Below are positions 33,404 through 46,004 of a DNA stretch of 64,000 nt, piece by piece; position 1 is the first letter of the stretch; every line of letters begins with the position of its first letter. Position numbers and translations under genes: made by a program. The notes under the pieces were generated by a model. It made no database searches. It was not told the DNA's origin and was given only the letters and a program-made list of their open reading frames with translations. Source of the DNA: Bombardia bombarda. Lineage: Eukaryota > Ascomycota > Sordariomycetes > Sordariales > Lasiosphaeriaceae. The stretch lies in assembly GCA_030512295.1 (NCBI GenBank), contig JAULSR010000001.1, forward strand, positions 3,805,001 through 3,869,000. The letters are read 5' to 3'.

Positions 33404-34331
33404 CTAGGCACCTAATAACACCAACCCAACACCCACAACACCCGCAACCGTTCCCAACAACCCCCCAAACGACCCAGAATCTCCAACCCCCCTCCCTCCA
33501 CTAGTAACAGACGTCGAGCCCGAGCCCGAGCCAGCAGCAGTAGTCGTAGCCGCAGGCGTCGTCCCCGTTCCCGTCCCCGCCGCCGTAGCCGTAGCATTCA
33601 CCGCCTCCACCGGCCCCGGGTTCGTCACATTAAACGACGTCCCCGCCACCACACCATCCACCAGTCCCGCCTCCGTCAGCGTCTCCTCCGCGCCAAAGCC
33701 CAGGCGCGTCCCTGCCGCCGCCCGCAGCACCGCGACATCGTCCGACGTGATGTTGCTCGTGTCGATGAGTACAAACGTGTACCGGTGGCTGAGGGGGATC
33801 CGCGCGGGCGGGGCGGGGCCGATGTAGGCGGCCAGCGGGGCGGTGCTGGTGCGGTTCTCGAGGAAGAAGACGCTGGTCGGGCCGAGGGAGGTGTTGAAGG
33901 TGGTGGCGACGGCGGCGGGGGTAAGGTTGGTTTGGAGCCAGTGGAGGAGAGTGTTTGTGGCGGGCGGGGAGGCGGTGGGGATGTCGAGGTCGACCATGAG
34001 GATGGCGTAGGATGTGCCGTTCAGGCGGGCGCTGGTGCCGATGCGTGGTTGGGCTTGGGTTGCTTTTGGGCTGTCAGTGATTGAGTAATCGGGCTTGTCT
34101 TGGTTCTCTCTGTTCGTCTTCGTCTTCTTCTCTCCTTTCTGCGTCCATCTTTGCCCCCTATTGCGAGACAGACTTACCCGCTCTAGCGACAACCGCGCCA
34201 TCTGGGGCAGTGGCATTGCCATATGCCACGATGAGGTCGGCGTTCGAGGCTGGTTGGAATCCGTCTGGCGTTCTGGCCAAGGAGACAGTCGCTGCCGCCA
34301 CCAGGGCAGCTAGATATCCCAGCACTACCAT
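33404..34331 (-). CDS. Secreted, probably GPI-anchored PEBP-like protein
   Basis: Phosphatidylethanolamine-binding-protein-like (PEBP/YbhB) fold at the cell surface. Exon 1 runs 34331-34178 and encodes a signal peptide (MVVLGYLAALVAAATVSLA) and TPDGFQPASNADLIVAYG. After the intron come LNGTSYAILMVDLDIPT (the PEBP hallmark D-x-D), LHWLQTNL, and YIGPAPPARIPLSHRYTFVL. The C-terminus is Thr/Gly/Ser-rich and ends in a hydrophobic tail (LLGTVAGVVGVGLVLLGA), a typical GPI signal. The intron starts GTAAGT at 34177. The acceptor that keeps frame is the unusual AAAAG ending at 34063 (270 residues). A better-looking GACAG acceptor 8 nt upstream would require one extra base. Ligand and role are unknown. 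Confidence 0.82.
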
Positions 34332-35515
34332 TGTGGGAGACGAATGGGGCTTATGTTAGCTCTCCGATATACTTAAAGAAACAAAAAGGGATGGCGGTCA
34401 CAGTAAAGAATAGTGCTAAGCCCGAGCTATGATACACCAAGCAGATTGCCCCTTTCAATGGCCGAAGAAAATGCACGAGTCGGGAGTGGCCCAAAAAGAT
34501 GAGATGGTATGCTTTTATATTCCCGCCATTGACACACACATCAATGTACGCGCGGTGTCAGGCGATCTCCATCAAGCAGAAACGATGACGACGTGATGAA
34601 ACAGTACCAAACCGCATCTTCCTTCATGCTCTGAAGCACGGTGACAAAGACTGCGGCGATCAATCACACATTTTGCCAATTGAACCCCAAGGCGGGGAGG
34701 GCCCGAATAAGGAAGGTAGCCAACACTTACATTTCAGCTGTGAGCGCATTTCGTACACCTGGGATAGGTATGGGGAGCTTCAAGACGAAAAGTATTTGTA
34801 ACGAATTCAATGAGAGGCTCAGCCTTAGTATACGATAGCGACGACATAAAATGACCCCAGCAAGCTCTGGCGTCTCCCCATCAGCGACAGTAAAAGGCTA
34901 TATACCCGCAAGTCCACTCTTCAACCGACGACAAGTGAAGTGTTGGATTCATTCATTGTCTTTTGCAGCCAGGCAACTCCTTTGTTCGCCAATGAATCAC
35001 GGGTTGGGTTTCTTCTTTGTTGTGCATTGCGTGGACTTTGATGAACCGCCCAAAGATGTCAACGACATCACAAGAGACAGCTAGTGTATGAGACGGGCTT
35101 GGCGATACTTGACGAACTGTGCGTGGGCATGAACTGCATGGCCTACACGTGTACTTGGAAGGAAAGTTCCCGATCTTGGCGCATGAACCCATCGCGGAAC
35201 CCTACCCCACACGCTCCACCCTCCCTGCCGGGAAGCGCGGGACGGAAGTGGAGGTCGGGTTGGATTCTTTGCAGCTCTGAGCACGACAATGACGACGACT
35301 TTGGCATTCCTGTGGGTTTCTCGAATGGGCAACATCGAATTGCTCCGCCCGGGACGCGAACCCCTTAGGAGCTTTCTGGGGAAGCGTGCTCAAAGACCGA
35401 TATTTGTGTATTTGAGTACGATTTTGCCACTTGACCACCAACTAGGTATTTTCATCAAGATGCTCCGCTCTTATGTGATGCGATGGCTTTGTAGAAATGC
35501 CAGAGCTTCAGCATA
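34332..35515. other. Intergenic region
   Basis: No gene recognised. A short stretch near 35340-35440 has weak resemblance to reversed tRNA arms but does not fold as a tRNA (see rejected items). Confidence 0.5.
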
Positions 35516-36541
35516 TCAATCGATATCGGGCCTTCTCTTCTCTTTTCGTCTGAACAAGCCCAAGAACCTCTTTTCTCTGACCTCGGTCGTGTACGGCTTC
35601 AGTGGATACAGTATAGGAACATTATACCCATCCGAGGAGCTTGGCCCGGTCACTGGGTACCGGGAGCGCCACCTCTTCTCTGGGATCTCACCCAGCTTGG
35701 TGCTGTTTGTTGAGCTGGATATGATCGATATCCGATTGAGTATTGGTGCTTGCTGTGGATTGCTTCGAGGCTGATTCTGAGACCTCTCGCTGGGTTTTGG
35801 CGAGTCCTTAGGGCTCCTCTCAGATTTGGGCTTCTTCGTGGTATTCATCGTCTTTTCATCTCTATCGGATTTCTTCTTTGGTATGCTTTCATCCGAGCGC
35901 GTCTTTGGATGTCTAAGAGATGTGGGTGTGCTAGCAGGAAATGATGACGATGGATGACGCTGATGCCGAGGCGATGTAGATGGAATATGAGATTGAGACG
36001 GCAGCTTATAAGACATCACAGATGTCTGAGAGGGACTTCCTAATCGGCGGGAAAGTCGGTCGATTGCGTTGATCGCATCGATCCTTGAGGCGTTTGAGAG
36101 CGACTTCAGCGAGTTGTAGTCCAGACCTGGTTGCTGCTTTTTGCTCGACAGACGAAGCAGGCTCGCGATTGCCGCCCTCAGCTTATTCAAGATACGGTCT
36201 AAAACAGAAATAGCACGAGCTTCAACAGCCGACGTTAGCAGCCACACCCAGGCAGGCAGGTAGGCTAATCAGCCGACAACTTTCATCAGGTGATGGACGG
36301 AGAATTAGACTGGGTATTTCTTACCATCGCCTTTCTCGAAGCGACTGCCTGCTTCAGACAACCTGGCAGAGTAGGCGCGCTCGACCAAGGCGCGATCCGA
36401 CTTGAGTGACTTGCGCAAGCGAGCCCTTTGCTCCTCTGGTCCTAGGACGCTGTTCCGGCCATGGCACTTGAAGGCCCTGAGAAGGGAGAGACAGTTTGAA
36501 TATGTCTCGAGCAACGTGGTAATGGAGCTGCTGAATGCCAT
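35516..36541 (-). CDS. Conserved-looking fungal protein of unknown function
   Basis: Two exons, 36541-36325 and 36219-35516, joined across a 105-nt intron (GTAAGA...TTGAAG) give 306 residues with no frame problem. The N-terminal half is helical and probably coiled (MAFSSSITTLLETYSNCLSL ... LVERAYSARLSEAGSRFEKGD ... ARAISVLDRILNKLRAAIAS). The C-terminal half is Ser/Pro/Lys-rich and disordered, with a basic end (EKRFLGLFRRKEKRR). I recognise no named domain; the N-terminal pattern is of the kind conserved among Sordariomycetes. It is divergent from ecm14, about 730 bp between starts. Confidence 0.75.
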
Positions 36542-37271
36542 TTCGTAGAATATGTTGAAATCGACTGAGAGTAAAATAAATGTCACAAGAGAACTCAGAG
36601 AATACCTCTACTACTACTTAGTAAAAGAGGAGGAGAGACAGAGGCGGGGGCCGGCGCTTGCAACGGCTCGCCGTACATATTGCTAACAACGTCGGTGGCC
36701 AATCGCGTCTTGCAGGCACACAATCTCGACAGAAACTGGGGAGGGGAAATGGCAGTGCAAATTCCCAATCGAAGCCGCGATAGGAGATGGAGGGTTGATG
36801 CACTAGGTACGTTGGGTGTCCTAAGTATTGGGTAATTGAACGTGAATAGAGAATAGACTTGGAAGCCTTTGTTGGCGCTATGATTTTCTCGAAATCGATT
36901 TGAAGTTTTGAACTGCGCAGACTGGTGATTTAATGATTTGGGTTCAGGTTTGTCTAAGGTCCTTTTGAAGCTTGTGACCTGAACGCTTCATTCCCAAGGA
37001 CCTGCAGCTGGCGCGCTTGGTCGCCAGGTGTCGTTGAGGACTCTAGGCAGCTGCTTTTGGGCAGTAGAGGCAGTGCCCCTCCATCTGATACAGTAGCGCA
37101 AGTCCACCCAATAGCCGGGGGGCGGGCTGCTCCATACACTGGGCTGTTATCGCTTGCGCTTGTGGCGAGGATGCGCTGGGAAACCCATCATTGTACTTAT
37201 CAATCATCAGCACCACCACGAGGAAATCTCGACAATCAACTTGCACTAGGAAACGGCAGACACGCGCGAAG
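36542..37271. promoter_or_regulatory. Divergent promoter between the unknown protein and ecm14
   Basis: About 730 bp between two start codons on opposite strands. No recognisable elements beyond ordinary composition. Confidence 0.5.
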
Positions 37272-39102
37272 ATGCCGCCTTACATACGGAATCTGATCGC
37301 CATCGCCCTTTCTGTCGTCTTGGTTCTTGCTCTTCTCTCTCCCGCTGTTGACGCGGCCGGCATCCGGCCTTCATGGCACCAAGGACGCAACCATGACCGC
37401 CATCATGCTCCCGACGGCAGACACACCACGACATTATGGACACGGCTGCGTGAGAGCGCTACCGAATTGCTTTTTGGCCGTCCCCCAGTAGCCAAGTCCA
37501 ATATCCTTTTGCCTAACGCCGCGCAGAAGTCCCAATATGGCAAAGACGTGGTGCTCCGTTTCAATGTGACCAACTCCGACGAGGAGGCCGCACTCGCCAG
37601 TGCCACCGACCAGCTGTTGTTTTTGGATGTATGGGCATTCACCCGCGAGTTTGTCGATATCAGGTTGGATAAGGAATACGTTCCCAGTCTTATTAAGCTG
37701 CTACCGTCTTCTCTGGAACCGTCCGTCTTGATCCCAGATGTGGGTGCGGCAGTCCTGGCGACCTATCCGTCCAAGGTCGGTCTTGGACCAAATTTCGACT
37801 CGAGCACACCCGAATCGGCTTCCTTTGAGGAGATATTCAACTCGAACAAATTTGATCCAGATCGAATGCAGAAAATGATAGATGGGGTGGACCATATATT
37901 CTTTAGCGATTACCAACCTCTTTCAGTGAGTCCTCTCCTACCCTTTGACTGATAAACATTGTTTAAACTCGTTTAACGCCTTTTAGGTTATCTCAAACTG
38001 GATGCACCTCCTCCAGACTATGTTTCCCGCGATCACTGAACTGAAAACAATTGGACAATCATTTGAGGGTAGACCCATCGAAGCCCTGCGCATCGGGGAA
38101 CGCAATACCGACAAGATCGAAAACGGGCCCAGAAAAACAATACTCGTAACTGGCGGCCTCCATGGCCGTGAATGGATTTCCACAAGCACTGTGAACTATC
38201 TCCTTTGGTCTGTTCTCACAACCTTTGGAAATGAGCCCCTGATGACGAAGCTGCTGCAACGCTTTGACATTGTATTCGTCCCCGTGCTCAACCCGGACGG
38301 CTACGACTACACGTGGGAGACGGACCGTCTCTGGCGTAAGTCTAGACAACAGACTAAACACTTCTGCCGCGGTTTGGACTTGGACCATGCCTTTGGGTTC
38401 GAGTGGGACGCTGCCAAGCATCGGACTGACCCCTGCTCCCAAAGCTATGGCGGCGATGAGCCGTTCCAGGCGATAGAGGCCTCAGAGCTTGCCAACTGGG
38501 CAAAGAATGAAACGGAGCACAACGTCAAATTTGTAGGGTTTCTGGACTTGCACTCCTACTCGCAGCAGATCTTGATTCCCTACTCGTATACCTGCTTGGT
38601 TGACCCGCCCAACCGCGAGAACCTTGAGGAGCTCGCGATTGGTCTGGCCAAGTCGATCAGGCTCTCCAGCGGGGAACAGTACAGTGTTGCTTCAGCATGC
38701 GAGGGTGCTATTGCTTCTTCGGACGACGACGACGACGTAGACTCTGCGTCGCCGCACATCGAATCAGGTGGCGGCTCAGCCATAGATTGGTTTTACCGTA
38801 AGGCCACTAGCTCCTGAACTCACTAAATCCGTGTACAATGTTGCTAACTATACATTGCAGACGAGCTCCAAGCTCGATACAGCTACCAGATTAAGCTGAG
38901 AGACACTGGAAGCTACGGGTTCCTACTTCCACGTGAAAACATTATACCAACTGGGGAGGAGATGCTCAACGCGTTCAAGTACTTTGGTGACTTTTTGCTT
39001 GGTAACAACGGTATCGAGAAGTCGTACGAAAGCGTTTCCGCCAAGAATTCTAAATCTTTCGGAGATGCTCAGTGGTCCGATTTGAAAAGGCGAAAGCGGT
39101 AG
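37272..39102 (+). CDS. ecm14: Inactive M14 metallocarboxypeptidase-like protein Ecm14
   Basis: Secreted or vacuolar pseudo-carboxypeptidase linked in yeast to cell-wall biogenesis. Exons 37272-37925, 37987-38797 and 38861-39102, with introns of 61 and 63 nt (the second with a TGCTAAC branch site), give 568 residues. Residues ~8-27 form a signal peptide or anchor. A propeptide-like N-terminal domain precedes the M14 fold (VISNWMHLLQ ... KTIGQSFEGRPIEALRIG). Zinc-site elements GGLHGREW and FLDLHSYSQQ are present. The usual Asn-Arg pair is replaced (LDLDHAFGFEW), and the catalytic Glu position reads Lys in IKLRDTGSYGFLLP. These changes are characteristic of Ecm14 and predict no peptidase activity. 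An Asp-rich insert (SSDDDDDVDS) lies near residue 460. Confidence 0.92.
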
Positions 39103-40268
39103 GACGACTAGGTTATATGGATGCAACTAGGAGGATGGTGGTGCTTTGGGTTTTCTTTTTATAGCATATAGGGATGGAAAATTGTATTCACACTGGTGCT
39201 TTGGACAGCGAGGAGGCAAAAGGCGTTGAGCCATTACTGATTGCCTAGTAGTAGTAGCGGTTTTGTATAAATTTACGTAGAATAACGAGGAACTAGCGAA
39301 GTAACGGCGGGAAACGAAACGTCGCTCATTGCGAGCTTGACTGACTCCCCACTGTTTCATCTGTATCAATAGAATTGGCAGTTGAACTACCCCGTACTGG
39401 TACATCTACGACTCGCCGATATCGAAATCAAACACAAGCGGGAGAGTGTCCCGACGCATGCAGCCGCCTCCATCAATAGATATTGTTAGCTGCTCTCGGT
39501 TCTTGGGAGAAGTTGGTGGGGCAATGGAACAGAAAGGAGGCCGAAGCGGGAATGATTGGAAATGGGGCGGGCCTGCGCGCCCCCCCGGCCATCGTGTGCT
39601 GCACGTCGGAATTGGCTGGAACCCACAAAGTACTTGTGGCTGCGCCATCGCAGGGACGCTAAACCGCAGTGGAGAAGGTGGGGGCCCCCAGCCTTCAGCT
39701 GGAAGCAGGAAGGAGCTGACCCACGCTACATCGCCTCCACACCACCTAGCCATCCTGGGTTTGACCTTTCCAGGTTGGTTTGATACCTACGGATACCTAC
39801 TATCGGTCGCTCGGCCGGGTCAGACTCTCGCGAGGGCTAATTTCCATGTCGACAGTCCATTTCAATGAACTTATCTCCCCTATAGCGGATTGATTGCACG
39901 AATGACTTCAATTTCACTACGGCCTCCTTGCGTGCGACCTGCGAACCGCGACAAAGACACCAGCGCCGCGACCGTGCGACCGTGCGACCGCCTCACTCGT
40001 TCCCAACAGCACTTTTAGCGGCCCATTTCAGCGGCCCTCCCAGCACGCACCGGGCAGCACCACTGCACCAGCCGCCGCACTTCCTTATTCCAGCTTGTCC
40101 GGTCCAGGCCTTCGATCGCTGTCCTCCCCTCTCTTTTTTCCAACCCTCTCGCGACGACGACGCCATTGATGGGTTGCTGTTGACGCAAAACCTGGAAACG
40201 AAGTCGACAGCTTGGTCGGGCATATATGCGCTCAAATGGGTTGTACCGACCTCAAGTCCCTATAAACC
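39103..40268. other. Intergenic region between ecm14 and the Sec7 gene
   Basis: No gene recognised. The right part (39950-40268) is C-rich and includes the leader of the Sec7 gene. Confidence 0.55.
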
Positions 40269-43200
40269 ATGCCTTTCCTACGACGTCGCGGCAACGCAGC
40301 CAGCGAAGCTGATGGGCGACGACACACGGTGTTTGACAGTCTTGTGATGGCAAAGCAGCCAGCATCCACCACCGACTCAATCTCCGATCTTCCCGGCCGG
40401 GCGTCGGTAGCAGAAGATTTCTCCGCTCACAGTGTACCCGTCTCCCCCGCGACCCATCATGCCGATGACGATGGCGATGATGTCGACGGCGACGCCATGT
40501 CCGCCACTTCCAGCCATACTGCCACATCAATAAGCCACGCCAGAGATAGAGCAATGTTCCCTCGGATCCAGGAAGAAACGCAAAAGCATCGACGATTTTC
40601 CATGCTGAGGTTCCGCAATGCGTCCGACTCGCAGCTGGCCGCCAAAGCTAAGCTTCAGGCCGCCATAGAGAAGCCTCCCCCACTTCCCCGTCGTATGTAT
40701 TCTCTTTATCCGATTTTTATTTTTCCATGCGTGTGATAGCTATGTTTTCTCGGCAGCCACTTACACACGGGTTTACAGCTCCAGAGATCATCACCACGGC
40801 GCCGACGTTTGACCCCCTCGCACCGCGGCGGAAGCCATCGCGAATAAGACTGGGGGGTCGGGTCCGCAAGTCTGGCGAATTGCCCAGAATTGAGCAGGCA
40901 GACGAGACGGGCGATCACTTGTTGGACATTAACGAAAGATGGAAGGCCCGAGCACCAGATTCGAGCTCGGGGAGGCCAAGCGTGACTTTTGACGAGCCAA
41001 AGCGGCCGGCTTCGTCCCACTCACCCCCTGCCTATGGCGACGACCACTCGTCCACTCTGGCATTGCCCGTCAACCGACTATCCGAATCTTCGAGGTCGGA
41101 CGCGAGCTCGGGAGATAGGGTATATGGAAGCACAACGACGACTACCCACACTGTTCACACAACCACCACGTTCTTTAAACTTTCGCGCAGGAAACGGAAG
41201 CAGCCCGAGCCGATGTTTCCCATCTCCCATCTTCAGCCTAGGAGCAAGACATCATTTTCAGCAGATCATGGAGTTTCCTCCCACCCGTCTCTTGTTGCAA
41301 CTACACCCGAATCCGTGGACAGGTCACCGTCCAACTCACTGGCAGCCAACCAAACTACCCCAACGCCCTCAAGACCATCAACAGGGAATCATGGGCTCAC
41401 AACACCACCCAGTTCTGCTCTTAGTTTGTTTACCAAAGCCAATCCATCGCCTGCAACCGCTTTGTTCCGACCCAGCTCGAGGAATTCGGTTAATTCATCG
41501 CCAACTCGATCCTACTTGCACAAAAGGGGCAGATCTTCGACTCTGAGTTCACTAGGCCGGAGCACCCCGAGAGTGTCGGCGGATGACCATCTAGCCCCGC
41601 CAATTACCAGGACTTCGTCTTCAACGGGCCGGAAGAGTTTCAGTGATCTTTTAGGATTCAGCCGTTTACGACAAAATTCAGACATGACATCAGGTCGTGG
41701 ATCATTGACTCCCGTTACGCCAGGCTCCGGCACCTCAAAAAACAACTCGATCCAACTCCCGAGAGAATCCATCATCCTCCCAGAGCGCCGAGAAGACGAC
41801 ACACCCGCCAAGTACTTGGAACGTCTCCTGGAAGTTGTCAGTCGGGGTGTGATCGCAGCGGCCGTTTCCAAGGGTACGGATGCTTTTTCACAGTCTGTGC
41901 TGCGAAGCTACATGCGTGGTTTCAAGTTTTTCGAAGACCCAATGGACATGGCAATCCGAAAGCTTCTCATGGAAGCCGAATTGCCCAAAGAAACGCAGCA
42001 GATTGATCGCTGTCTTCAGGCGTTTGCTGATCGATACCATGAATGCAACCCCGGAATCTACTCGACTCCAGACCAAGCATATTTCATTGCATTCTCTCTC
42101 TTGATTCTCCATACAGACGTGTTCAATAAGAACAACAAACACAAGATGCAGAAGCATGATTATTTGAAGAATACGCGGGGTGAGGGCATTTTTGATGAAG
42201 TCCTCGAGGTTTTCTACGACAATATCACTTATACGCCATTTATTCATGTCGAGGACGACCTGGATATCAATGGTGAGAGGATCATTGCCCACAGGCCTAA
42301 GAAAAAGTCTCTATTTCCGACCGTCGCGCCTGATCCGGCGAAAAGGGTCTCAAAGGAGCCTATAGACCCATACACGTTGATCATCGACAACCGACTGGAG
42401 ATTCTCAGACCAAACTTGAAAGAGGTGATGCAGCTAGATGATCACTACAGTTATCTTGGAACTGCCAAGTCTCTAAACTTGAAGGAGCTGCAAAGGACGT
42501 TTTTCAAAACTGGCGTACTGCAGATTGTCTCGGCGAGATCTCGTCCAGATGCGTTCATGTCAGAGAAAACGGCAACAAATCCTGAAGAAGCCCATCCAGG
42601 TATCGTAGATATCAAAATTACCAAGGTGGGCATACTGTGGCGAAAAGATCCAAAGAAGAAGAAGACCAGGTCCCCGTGGCAAGAATGGGGTGCTATTCTT
42701 ACTGGAGCCCAGCTCTACTTCTTCCGCAATACGACGTGGATAAAAAGTTTGATGCGTCAGTATGAAGAGCACGTCAAGAAAGGTCACGATGGAGATCCAT
42801 GCATCTTCAACCCACCCCTTGACCACTTCAAGCCTGACGCACTCATGTCAACCGATGGTGCCGTAGCCCTCATGGATTCCACTTATAAAAAACACAAGCA
42901 TGCGTTTGTTTACGTCAGACATGGCGGCTTGGAAGAAATCCTGATCGCAAATGATGAGGATGAGATGAATGATTGGTTGGCGAAGCTGAACTACGCAGCA
43001 GCTTTCAGATCCTCGGGAGTGCGGATGCGGGGCGTTGTCGGTGGTAGTTACGACGGACAGGGACGGCGAGCGATTAGGAGACTGGATACCGATCATGCGC
43101 AGTCGATACAGACACCGACGGGCGAGGTGACGGTATCTCGCAGCCGGATCGATCATAAGATGGCGCAGGATATACTAGCAGCCCGGAGGGATATCATGCT

Positions 43201-44812
43201 TCAAAAGGTCGCTGATGCGAACGAGAAGCTGCAGCATGCCGAGAAGACGCTGGAATACCAGCTGCGGAACTCGAGGCATTTGCAGATCCTCGCCCCAATC
43301 CAGCCAAAAACTCGCGAGCAGATGTTGCTCTCCGCAGCACGGATAGCGGCACAGTTGAAGTGGACTCGCATGGAAATCTGGAAGCTGAGATGTCATCGGG
43401 ATATTCTGTTAATGGACCTTGAGGAAGAGCGTCAGCTCCTCGGCCTACCCGTGGACAGTGGCTCAGAAAGTCTTCCGGCTATTGAGAAGCAGCTAACCAG
43501 GGAAGAGTCGAAGACAAGCCATGGTTTGACTCCTCAGCGGAGTCCTCCGTCTCAGACTTCTTTGACAAGGACATCTACCATTACCGGCAGGTCTGAGGAG
43601 GATTCGTCATCTGTGGCTGAAGTTTTCCAAACGCCACCGACCACCGCCACCGCCTCGAGCTTCCACGGACGCCAGAACTCCTGGGAGTTACCGGGCCTGA
43701 CATTTGATCACGCCGATCTCCGGAAGGGATCGGTCTCTAGTGTAATCTCATCTAGCCGATCCATCATGGCAACTCCACCGAGGAACGTTGCCAGCCCAAG
43801 CACTGCTCCTGAGGAGCCTAAGCGCAATCAATCGGATGAGGTTGATGCTGGAGAGCGAGATCTGCTGGAGCAAACAGGGTTGATCGGGGCTGAAGGGACC
43901 CAAGGTTCAGAACAGAAGCCTTTGAACTCGGCTGCCGAGACAGAAGAAGGACTGGAACGTCGTGAGCGTCATTCCAGCGGCAACCAGGCAGATCGGCTCG
44001 ATCGAAACAAGATTCGTCGCAGTTTCCAGCGCACGCTTAGGGAGGGTGCAGGACACATCTCACATCATCGCAGCCGCAAGGGTAAAGATGCAGCAACGAG
44101 TGGTGCGATATCTGACGACTTGGGCCACGACGGTCCGGATATTCTTGCGCGAGGAACCGGATCTTTTGTCGTGCACGGCAAGAAAGCCTCTGTTATCACA
44201 TTTGGCAATGAGTTGCATATGCAGAATATGTCACCCGAAGACCGTATTCGCCAACGGAAACAGCAAAATGAACTGATGTCGCCTATCAACAGTGATCGCC
44301 TCGACATAGACGGCAGCATTGTTCGCAGCATCAGTGGTGATAGCACTGACTTCCGCTCGGTTCTTACCGATAGGTCAATGTCTGACGCAGCTCGGGAACA
44401 CCGCGGTTCCGCGGCGAGCGCAAGCACCGCTACCGCGAGAAGCTTTAGGGACCTGCATAGGAAGTACTCGTCCGCCCAGGCCAGTAAATTTGTCTCGTCT
44501 GGAAGCCTGGCGCTACCATCTGATGAGGACAGTGATGCTGCTATAAGCTTCTCTGATGGACGGCGGACGCCGTTACCTCCCATTGAGGGTGAACCGGAGC
44601 CGAGCGAATGTGGAGACGAAGAGCCGAAAATGACCGAGTTAGACCACAGTGCGCCGTCTAATCGTGACAATCGCCTCACAGCGTTTTTCACTCCTGAACA
44701 AAGTTCGTCGCCGGCTAGAGGACGCTCGCCAGAGCGGGAGTTGGGAGATCACGGATCGGTCAAGGACATTGACAGGGTCTCAAGCCCACCACTGCAAGCT
44801 GTCGGTGCTTGA
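40269..44812 (+). CDS. syt1: Arf guanine-nucleotide exchange factor with Sec7 and PH domains (Syt1-like)
   Basis: Activates Arf/Arl-type GTPases by GDP/GTP exchange; yeast Syt1 acts on Arl1 at the trans-Golgi. Exon 1 is 40269-40692 and exon 2 is 40779-44812, separated by an 86-nt intron whose in-frame acceptor is TTTACAG at 40778. The product is 1485 residues. Residues 1-470 are Ser/Thr/Pro-rich and disordered. The Sec7 domain spans ~475-635, with the exchange loop AELPKETQQIDRCL (catalytic Glu) and FIAFSLLILHTDVFN. A PH domain spans ~750-885 (KVGILWRKD ... WGAILTGAQLYFFRN ... HAFVYVRHGG). A short coiled coil follows (ANEKLQHAEKTLEYQLR). The long tail is disordered. An alternative CGGCAG acceptor at 40756 would break frame. 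Confidence 0.92.
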
Positions 44813-45848
44813 AGAAAGCTCACAGGTTGGCGGTTGCGAGGTCGCAAGGCATCTGAGAAGCTGCGGGTATGGAGAAAGAAGATGACCATGCTCTTCACTC
44901 GAAAAATAAGTTGAGGATTGTGTGGATCATTTGCTACGCTGACCTCGCGTCTCTGAGCGCGATGAAACACGACCCCTAATGAATGGCTTCGCTGCGCCAT
45001 TTTCCCTCCATTCAACATGCACCATTATGGATATATATTTACCTTTATACGTTTGTAGAAACACTGGAGAAATCTAGAGCCGCCGCTTGGTGCCCCGGCA
45101 TGGGCGGGCCGAGGAAGACACGGGGAGTTTTGGTATGCGTGCCCGGAACCTGGAGAGAAACCGACAGTCAGACGGGGCGGCGGCGGCAGGAGATGAAGGC
45201 AAAGGAAAGGATAGCAAGGCGCGCACCCTAATACACATACTACATACCCACACGGGCGCGCACGGAAAGGGAGGAAAAGGAAAAGGACAAGCAAGAGAAA
45301 GAATAAAGAAAAAGAAACGAAAACAAGAAACAATTAGCAGGTTATAGATATATCTCTCTCTCCCTCATTGACACTCCTCTTTTGTCATATTTTCTCTGAC
45401 GGCGGGAGTTTGGAGAAGGGGAACATACAACACACCACAATAATGGCGCTTACCTACCTACCTATTTCTACAACGGACGGCTTGTCATACTATTACTACT
45501 TGTTATTGGCTTCAACTACTTTTGGCGATGATGGGTGGGGGAGGGTCTACTTTATGCCCTTTCTTTCACCTTGTTCTTTTATTCGTTTATCAGCCCCGCT
45601 TTAAAGAGGCTGGGCCAGAGGAGTGGGAGTTTCCGAAGAGGAGAGAAGGGTTTCGTGAAAAGCAATCAAGCACATTACGCACAGCAAGCGGGCAAGCAAG
45701 CAAGCACGGCGCCTGTATTTCTTCTTTTTCCCTCTTTCTTTTTTCTCTTGTTTCACGCTTAGGTACATACACTTTTGTGCTCATCGCTGTGTCTTGCAAC
45801 TGCGTAAACTTCACTCTTTCTTTTCATTTTGTCTCTTTCTTGCCCTTG

Positions 45849-45899
45849 CTGCTCTACTGTCCTTTCTGCTCTACTGTCCTTTCTGCTCTACTGTCCCTT
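45849..45899. repeat. Three tandem copies of a 17-mer (CTGCTCTACTGTCCTTT)
   Basis: Direct repeats, the third slightly diverged at its end. Confidence 0.85.
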
Positions 45900-45970
45900 C
45901 TCGGTTTTCCTTTATTCGTCTTTTCTTTTGGTTCCTGGGCACAGGTCTGCTGTTGTTGCTATCGGTGCAA

Positions 45971-45972
<2 letters not shown>

Positions 45973-46004
<32 letters not shown>
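45973..46004. repeat. (AGAC)8 microsatellite
   Basis: Eight uninterrupted tetranucleotide units. Confidence 0.95.

Noticed and set aside
35335..35450. Possible tRNA on the minus strand (T-arm-like GGGTTCGCGTCCCGGG, D-arm-like GGTGGTCAAGTGGC)
   Set aside because: No pairing acceptor stem, no proper anticodon arm, and the T-loop lacks the expected GTTCRANNC pattern.
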